NCBI GenBank assembly: GCA_964543525.1
Contig: CAZIYW010000152.1
Span: 1-10,652, forward strand
DNA from: CBDVBE01 sp964543525
GTDB lineage: Bacteria; Fibrobacterota; Chitinivibrionia; Chitinivibrionales; JANQEN01
Direction of reading: 5' to 3'
Length of the DNA: 10,652 nucleotides
Shown here: positions 7,023 to 10,652 of the stretch, one piece after another
Position numbering within the stretch: the first letter of the stretch is position 1
Layout of the letters: each line of letters starts with the position of its first letter
The notes under the pieces: generated by a model
Told to the model about the DNA's origin: nothing
The model's input: the letters and a program-made list of their open reading frames with translations, nothing else
The model's database searches: none
Made by a program: the position numbers and the translations under genes

Positions 7023-8761
7023 CGTTTCCCCTCGTTCGGATTCCACTCCATGGTTTTACCCGACGGTTTCTGCACGAATATAAGCTTGAGAAATGAATTT
7101 ATCGAAACGAACTGTCCGAGAAACTGGTTTATAACCTCACCGAACAAATGGATATCGCCGCTGTCACGGAATTCCGTTTCCCGCAGGGTAATCGTGACAC
7201 AGACACCGCGCACCGGACACCCTTTGATAATGGTCTCAGTCGGTTCACTTGTTACTTCGGTGATAGCTTCAATTCGCCGTGTTCTTCCCTCCTGCCGCGA
7301 CCAGTCATAGATTTTCAGGAAATTTTTAAACACATCTGCAGAGGCGAGCGATGCCCATGTGCTGCTGAGATGTGACTGGAACATCCATAGATAATTGTCA
7401 TCCTCTGGTGGACTGTACGGCAATGTGGGCCGGGTAATATTTGTAATACGCACATAATCGGGAAAGCCCTTGCCCGGCCGGTTTATCCCGCCTTCGCGTA
7501 TATAGTCACGGGGGATCTCGCCATTGGAGCACCATGCCATAATTGAGAGGTTTTCCTCCCTGAGCTCTCCGTCATCAGTTGTCTGGCTTCCTCCCGGAAC
7601 CAGAAGGAGCTCACGTTTACCGCCGGCCGTATTGACATATCGGGAGGCGAAGGTTCGGATTTGCCTGTTGTTGATGTTTCTGAAATTGTAGAACGGTTCA
7701 TATTCGTAACGCTCACCGGTCACCCGGTCAATACCGGTGACTGAAATAATACTGTGAACAAACACCGACTGCGGCGCCGATACGTCGGCAGTTATATGAT
7801 ATTCCGATTTCAGTCCGTCCCGGGTCACCGGCTCTGTCTCCCGTTGGTAAAGATTTACTACCGGGGAACAGAAGAGTCTGAAATTCTCAGCGCCGAACGG
7901 TTTATCCGTGGCAAACTGCTTGGAGACGGTTACCGTATAGGTAAACGATTGCGGTTCGGGGTCACAGAAGGGGAGTGTATCAAATCCGTTCAGATCGATA
8001 AACAAAAATTTTTCGGCATAGACAAAGTACTCCCGCAGCAGTGAGTATCCCCAGAACGAACGCTGATCACCGGGAAGCAGAGCATTGTCTGCACTCAATC
8101 CGCCCGGGGTAATTGCACCTGACGGCTCCAGGCTGACGGTACACTGTCCGTTATTTACCGTTAGCTGCGCTTTCAGAATGCTGGTGGTAAGGTTCTCATG
8201 GAGCATAAGCGCCGTGGGAAACTCGGCATACAGGTAGAGACGGATACTTTTAAATGCGCAGCTGTTCCATGATGCCCCCGGATCGAGCTGAAAATGAAAG
8301 GTAAGGATTTCATTTCCTTTGGTATCGGTCACTTTTTCCACGCCCGTAATGGATATCGGGCTGAGCAGAACATCCTGGGTCGTTATGAAACGGCACACAT
8401 GTGATTCCGGACCGACCGGATTGGATAGTACCTCTGATCCACGGGGAAGAATTTTTGTATCCTGCAGCAGTCCGGCACGGGGTGAGAACTGTACAATGGC
8501 TGTTGACGGGATTTCCTGAAGTAGCTGCGGCCACAGGAGATTGATAATACCTTCCGTGAGCTGGGGAAATGAGTCATCGAGTTTTTCTCTGATACGCGCG
8601 GCAAGAAAAGCGAAACCTTCAAAGAGTCTTTCAACGTAAGGGTCACGATCGCCGACTGAATCGATATTTAGAAACTGCGCACGATCGGGATGTGCCTTGG
8701 CAAACTCCTTCCCTGATTCATACAGGTAGCGTAACTCTTCTTCGTAATATTTCTCAATCAT
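7010..8761 (-). CDS. tssF: TssF, T6SS baseplate protein
   Basis: TssF (ImpG/VasA, DUF879) forms the baseplate wedge with TssG and links to the TssK-membrane complex. The 583-residue product begins with the family hallmark MIEKYYEEELRYLYESG. It continues with DPYVERLFEGFAFLAARI (40-57), a PQLTEG...LLWPQLL segment, and near the C-terminus RGVCVTITLRETEF (518-531) and HLFGEVINQFLGQFVSINSF (538-557). The length is close to the usual 580-620. The open frame extends 53 codons further upstream to 8920, but those residues do not resemble TssF and overlap tssE, so the ATG at 8761 is used. The tssE stop is 4 bp upstream. Only a weak AAGAAG lies ahead of the ATG, so translation probably depends on coupling with tssE. 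Confidence 0.95.
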   Translation of the reverse strand: MIEKYYEEELRYLYESGKEFAKAHPDRAQFLNIDSVGDRDPYVERLFEGFAFLAARIREKLDDSFPQLTEGIINLLWPQLLQEIPSTAIVQFSPRAGLLQDTKILPRGSEVLSNPVGPESHVCRFITTQDVLLSPISITGVEKVTDTKGNEILTFHFQLDPGASWNSCAFKSIRLYLYAEFPTALMLHENLTTSILKAQLTVNNGQCTVSLEPSGAITPGGLSADNALLPGDQRSFWGYSLLREYFVYAEKFLFIDLNGFDTLPFCDPEPQSFTYTVTVSKQFATDKPFGAENFRLFCSPVVNLYQRETEPVTRDGLKSEYHITADVSAPQSVFVHSIISVTGIDRVTGERYEYEPFYNFRNINNRQIRTFASRYVNTAGGKRELLLVPGGSQTTDDGELREENLSIMAWCSNGEIPRDYIREGGINRPGKGFPDYVRITNITRPTLPYSPPEDDNYLWMFQSHLSSTWASLASADVFKNFLKIYDWSRQEGRTRRIEAITEVTSEPTETIIKGCPVRGVCVTITLRETEFRDSGDIHLFGEVINQFLGQFVSINSFLKLIFVQKPSGKTMEWNPNEGKRCLI

Positions 8762-8765
8762 AGGC

Positions 8766-9185
8766 TTACTGTGGCTTCTTCCATGGAGAAATGGTTGAAT
8801 TACCGGTACTGATAAAGGTGGTCTGAAATCGCACCAGACCGCCGCGTTTGATTTCACCGGACAAGATAAAGACCAACCGCGCATCCGCCTGGTTGTCTTC
8901 ACGACGAACCACTCTGACATTTTTCAGTCGCGGCTCGTATCGTTCTACTGTCCGTTTTATAGCATCTTTCAATTCCTCAATTCCGTCTGGCATCTTCCGG
9001 TAAATCTCGGAAATGTCCGGAAGGCCGTAATCTACAAGATGGGGAATGCTGCCTTTCCTTGTATTAAACATGCGGTTGAGGTGATCCATTATTGAATAGA
9101 TCAACCGTTTCTTTTCCGGTACCGTTTCGATTGGTGTGTTGTCGAGAAACGTCCCCGTTATGCTCTCAAAAAGCGCCTGGTTCAT
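8766..9185 (-). CDS. tssE: TssE, gp25-like T6SS baseplate protein
   Basis: TssE resembles phage T4 gp25 and helps nucleate sheath assembly at the baseplate. The 139-residue product shows the family pattern LNRMFNTRKGS (36-46) followed by the conserved DYGLPD (52-57) and the VERYEPRLKNVRV region (80-92) containing the EPRL motif, then a strand-rich end. Its length is typical (about 130-170). The ATG at 9185 (MNQALFESI) fits family N-termini better than the longer reading from 9218, which adds 11 residues. No clear Shine-Dalgarno precedes either start. It is the first gene of the minus-strand operon and divergent from the 9401 gene. Confidence 0.92.
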   Translation of the reverse strand: MNQALFESITGTFLDNTPIETVPEKKRLIYSIMDHLNRMFNTRKGSIPHLVDYGLPDISEIYRKMPDGIEELKDAIKRTVERYEPRLKNVRVVRREDNQADARLVFILSGEIKRGGLVRFQTTFISTGNSTISPWKKPQ

Positions 9186-9400
9186 AAGTATAGAAAAATA
9201 ATGTAATGAACATGACATATTTTATCTTTTTTGCAAATAAACGTAAAAATTAGTATAATAACAACATCATTTCTCTGGATGGTGGTTCGGATTATTATAT
9301 TTAGATGTTATAAAAAGTTCCCTATACCTACTACTCCACATAGGCCAGCAGTACGCATACCTCAGCTTCATAACGGATTGCAGTAAAGCATGGAGGATTC
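9186..9400. promoter_or_regulatory. Divergent intergenic region between tssE and the exported-protein gene
   Basis: This 215-bp AT-rich spacer must drive both directions. On the plus strand, an extended -10 TGTTATAAA (9306-9314) lies 17 bp after a weak TTCGGA -35 (9286-9291). A strong GGAGG (9392-9396) precedes the ATG at 9401. On the minus strand, TATACT (9257-9252) and TATAAT (9299-9294) are possible -10 boxes for the T6SS operon, but neither has a good -35 at 17 bp. A minus-strand GGGAACTTTTT (9322-9312) recalls an ECF-type -35 but has no matching -10. Confidence 0.45.
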
Positions 9401-10168
9401 ATGTTACGAAATATCGTACTGGCGCTGATTATATCTGCAGGAATGGTTTCTGCAGGGCTGAGATCGGAAGATTATTCACTTATTGAGATACCGGTGGTAC
9501 TGCCGGAGCTTCTTGCTCCGGGCACCGCATCGCATACTTCGATGTCTTCCGGCGCCGTTTTTATGGCCAACCAGTTATCACAGGTTTCACTTGATAACAC
9601 GATTGATCGTAGTGTTAAACTGGCAACCTTCGGCACCATTGTCCATTATACCGGGTTTGTAATAAACTGTATTGCTCTTCCCGCAACTATCAATAAATTA
9701 CGGCTGCGACGCATTTATCCCTCACGGGAGTTTCCAGGAGCAGGGCTTGCCATGACCATTGTCGGTAGTATACTGAGTGCTGTGGGGCCCCTGCCGTCAG
9801 TTGCCGCCGCCGACAGGATTGAAGCTGCTTTTGAAGATGAGAATTTTCATTTTTCCCACCATAAATACCGCAGCTATTATGTCCGAAGCCTGGTGTATGA
9901 ACTGTCTGGCTGGACCATGTACGGTATCTTCACCGCGTTAATGAAAGACACTCCTGAAAAGGCCGGGCCGGTAATCGCAATGGTCGGACTGTTTTTGCTT
10001 GAGACTGCCGCGGAAGCGAATCGGGGTCTGGCATCAATCGGCCCGCTGCGCTACAGCAAGAAAGCCCGTAACTATCTCGAGAAAAAGCGCTCCTCTCTCA
10101 GGCTGGATATTATGCCGGTTATTGCGATGGACGGCGGTGTTGGAGTGGTCTCCAGGGTGCAGTTTTAG
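9401..10168 (+). CDS. Unrecognised exported / membrane protein with signal peptide
   Basis: The 255-residue product is not recognised. It starts with a short signal peptide (MLRNIVLALIISAGMVSA, likely cleavage after A18). Hydrophobic stretches follow at about 72-97, 112-133, 166-182 and 187-206, two of them rich in small residues. The last residues alternate hydrophobic and polar and end in phenylalanine (RLDIMPVIAMDGGVGVVSRV then QF), which is like the closing strand of outer-membrane proteins. The combination suggests an envelope protein, but whether it sits in the inner or outer membrane is unclear. The start is supported by a GGAGG four bases upstream. It is divergent from tssE and may or may not be functionally linked. 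A Sec signal makes it unlikely to be a T6SS-delivered effector, since those load from the cytoplasm. Confidence 0.75.
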   Translation: MLRNIVLALIISAGMVSAGLRSEDYSLIEIPVVLPELLAPGTASHTSMSSGAVFMANQLSQVSLDNTIDRSVKLATFGTIVHYTGFVINCIALPATINKLRLRRIYPSREFPGAGLAMTIVGSILSAVGPLPSVAAADRIEAAFEDENFHFSHHKYRSYYVRSLVYELSGWTMYGIFTALMKDTPEKAGPVIAMVGLFLLETAAEANRGLASIGPLRYSKKARNYLEKKRSSLRLDIMPVIAMDGGVGVVSRVQF

Positions 10169-10182
10169 TGAAGAAAAAAAGA

Positions 10183-10212
10183 TTAAAAGAGTTAGAAGAG
10201 TAAGAGTAAAAG
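10183..10212. repeat. Degenerate AGAGTTA/AGAGTAA-type short repeat
   Basis: Just past the stop of the exported-protein gene, the plus strand runs through AAAAGAGTTAGAAGAGTAAG and then AGTAAAAG, roughly three to four imperfect copies of a 7-8 base purine-rich unit. It is low-complexity and may be the edge of a dispersed repeat or an insertion footprint. Confidence 0.35.
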
Positions 10213-10224
10213 ATCATTATTGGG

Positions 10225-10272
10225 TATCCGTTCCGTAAAAACATCTTTATTCTTTTTTTACCCTGAACGATA
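10225..10272 (+). terminator. Imperfect palindrome upstream of IS66 tnpA
   Basis: GTAAAAA (10235-10241) pairs with TTTTTAC (10255-10261), and outside them TATCCGTTC (10225-10233) pairs with GAACGATA (10265-10272) with small bulges. The loop side has a T-rich run. It could terminate the exported-protein transcript, block read-through into the IS, or mark the IS left end. IS66 elements commonly begin with GTAA, and the GTAA at 10235 is 93 bp before tnpA, but I cannot verify an end without the right-hand copy. Confidence 0.3.
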
Positions 10273-10327
10273 TTTTAGCCACAGCTTATTAAGCCGCAGA
10301 ATATTGCAGAAGATTAAGGAGGTAGCA

Positions 10328-10639
10328 ATGCGAAGCGTACGATTCAGGAGTAAAACGGAGATAGCGTCTCATTTATCGCAACAAAAGCGGAGCGGGTTAT
10401 CGGTATCGGAGTACTGTAATCAACAGAGCATACCGGTATCGACCTTTTTCAATTGGCAGAAGCGTTGCAACGTCAGGAAGAAAGAGGAGTCAACGCCTTC
10501 GTTCGCCCATGTTACCCTATCAGAGCATGGTTCACTGCAGTATGAGATAGTTGGTGGTGAAATAACGGTACGGGTACCGGCAGGAGTTGAGGAGGCGCCA
10601 TTGCGTAGCATAGTAACGGTTTTGCATGAGCTGTCTTGA
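10328..10639 (+). CDS. tnpA: IS66-family accessory protein TnpA
   Basis: The 103-residue product matches the small helix-turn-helix protein encoded first in IS66-family elements (tnpA-tnpB-tnpC), which is needed for efficient transposition along with TnpB and the DDE transposase TnpC. The key segment is LSVSEYCNQQSIPVSTFFNW (24-43), the recognised 'S...YC....I..STF..W' helix-turn-helix pattern. It is followed by a charged linker and a strand-rich C-terminal part with VRVPAGV. The ATG at 10328 is supported by AGGAGGT (10317-10323). The frame is open back to 10220, but that extension has no such support. It looks intact. Downstream genes lie beyond the window. Confidence 0.85.
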   Translation: MRSVRFRSKTEIASHLSQQKRSGLSVSEYCNQQSIPVSTFFNWQKRCNVRKKEESTPSFAHVTLSEHGSLQYEIVGGEITVRVPAGVEEAPLRSIVTVLHELS

Positions 10640-10641
10640 TT

Positions 10642-10652
10642 ATGCTTTTGGT
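10642..10652 (+). CDS. tnpB: Probable start of IS66 tnpB (cut by window end)
   Basis: An ATG two bases after the tnpA stop begins M-L-L, and IS66 tnpB proteins commonly start with a similar short hydrophobic stretch. Only three full codons are visible, so the call rests on position and the conserved IS66 gene order. Confidence 0.4.

Larger units (their letters stand above)
10235..10652 (+). mobile_element. Left part of an IS66-family insertion sequence
   Basis: The element is defined by the intact tnpA and the likely start of tnpB. The left boundary is uncertain. A GTAA at 10235 is a candidate terminal repeat start, because IS66 ends usually begin GTAA and tnpA normally begins around a hundred bases inside. 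The rest of the element, including tnpC, is outside the window. Confidence 0.5.

Noticed and set aside
7023..7046. Upstream ATG for tssG at 7046
   Set aside because: The ATG at 7022 has a well-placed GAGGGG and matches family N-termini.
8762..8920. 53-codon N-terminal extension of TssF in the long open frame
   Set aside because: It overlaps tssE in another frame, has no TssF similarity, and the family start MIEKYYEEELRYL lies at 8761.
9294..9322. ECF-sigma-like promoter (GGGAACTTTT) for tssE
   Set aside because: No matching -10 element at the expected spacing; kept only as a remark in the intergenic entry.
10220..10327. N-terminal extension of IS66 TnpA
   Set aside because: It reads through the T-rich palindrome, has no Shine-Dalgarno, and 10328 has a strong AGGAGGT.
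1..10652. CRISPR arrays, tRNA or rRNA genes
   Set aside because: No regularly spaced repeats, no cloverleaf with a TTCRANNC-type arm, and no rRNA-like stretches were seen.

Overview
The window reads as accessory chromosomal DNA from a Gram-negative bacterium. The Gram-negative call rests on a type VI secretion (T6SS) block that needs an inner and outer membrane, and on a signal-peptide protein with a possible outer-membrane-like C-terminus. I cannot name the species. The gene style (DUF362, RAYT, multi-domain hybrid kinase, T6SS) would fit a Fibrobacterota/Chitinispirillia-like or deltaproteobacterial-type genome, but that is inference.

Layout. Positions 1-900 are a patchwork of broken genes on the plus strand: the tail of an unidentified upstream protein, the first ~75 codons of a DUF362-type protein, a short out-of-frame piece carrying the RluA-type pseudouridine synthase signature, and a C-terminally truncated RAYT/Y1 (HUH) transposase. 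Positions 919-3128 are on the minus strand: a hybrid sensor histidine kinase with a clear sigma70-like promoter, followed by a small unrecognised protein with a BON-like core and an acidic tail. A gene-free stretch (3129-3328) carries short repeats and a strong 11-bp hairpin at the end of the T6SS operon.

Positions 3329-9185 on the minus strand are a four-gene T6SS operon read in the order tssE, tssF, tssG, tssH (clpV). TssE, TssF and TssG are baseplate proteins. TssH is the AAA+ ATPase that recycles the contracted TssBC sheath. tssE/tssF are 4 bp apart and tssF/tssG overlap by 13 bp, so these three are probably translationally coupled. tssH sits 136 bp further on with its own strong Shine-Dalgarno and a GTG start. 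Sheath, tube, spike and membrane-complex genes (tssB, C, D, I, J, K, L, M) are not in the window.

A divergent plus-strand gene (9401-10168) encodes an unrecognised exported/membrane protein. The window ends in the left part of an IS66-family element: the tnpA accessory gene and the first codons of a probable tnpB. The T6SS block is therefore flanked by mobile-element material on both sides, although the kinase pair lies between it and the left-hand debris.

Several longest-ORF starts are not the likely true starts. For tssF, tssG, tssE, the 919 gene and IS66 tnpA I chose internal starts, from family alignment, Shine-Dalgarno position or promoter position.
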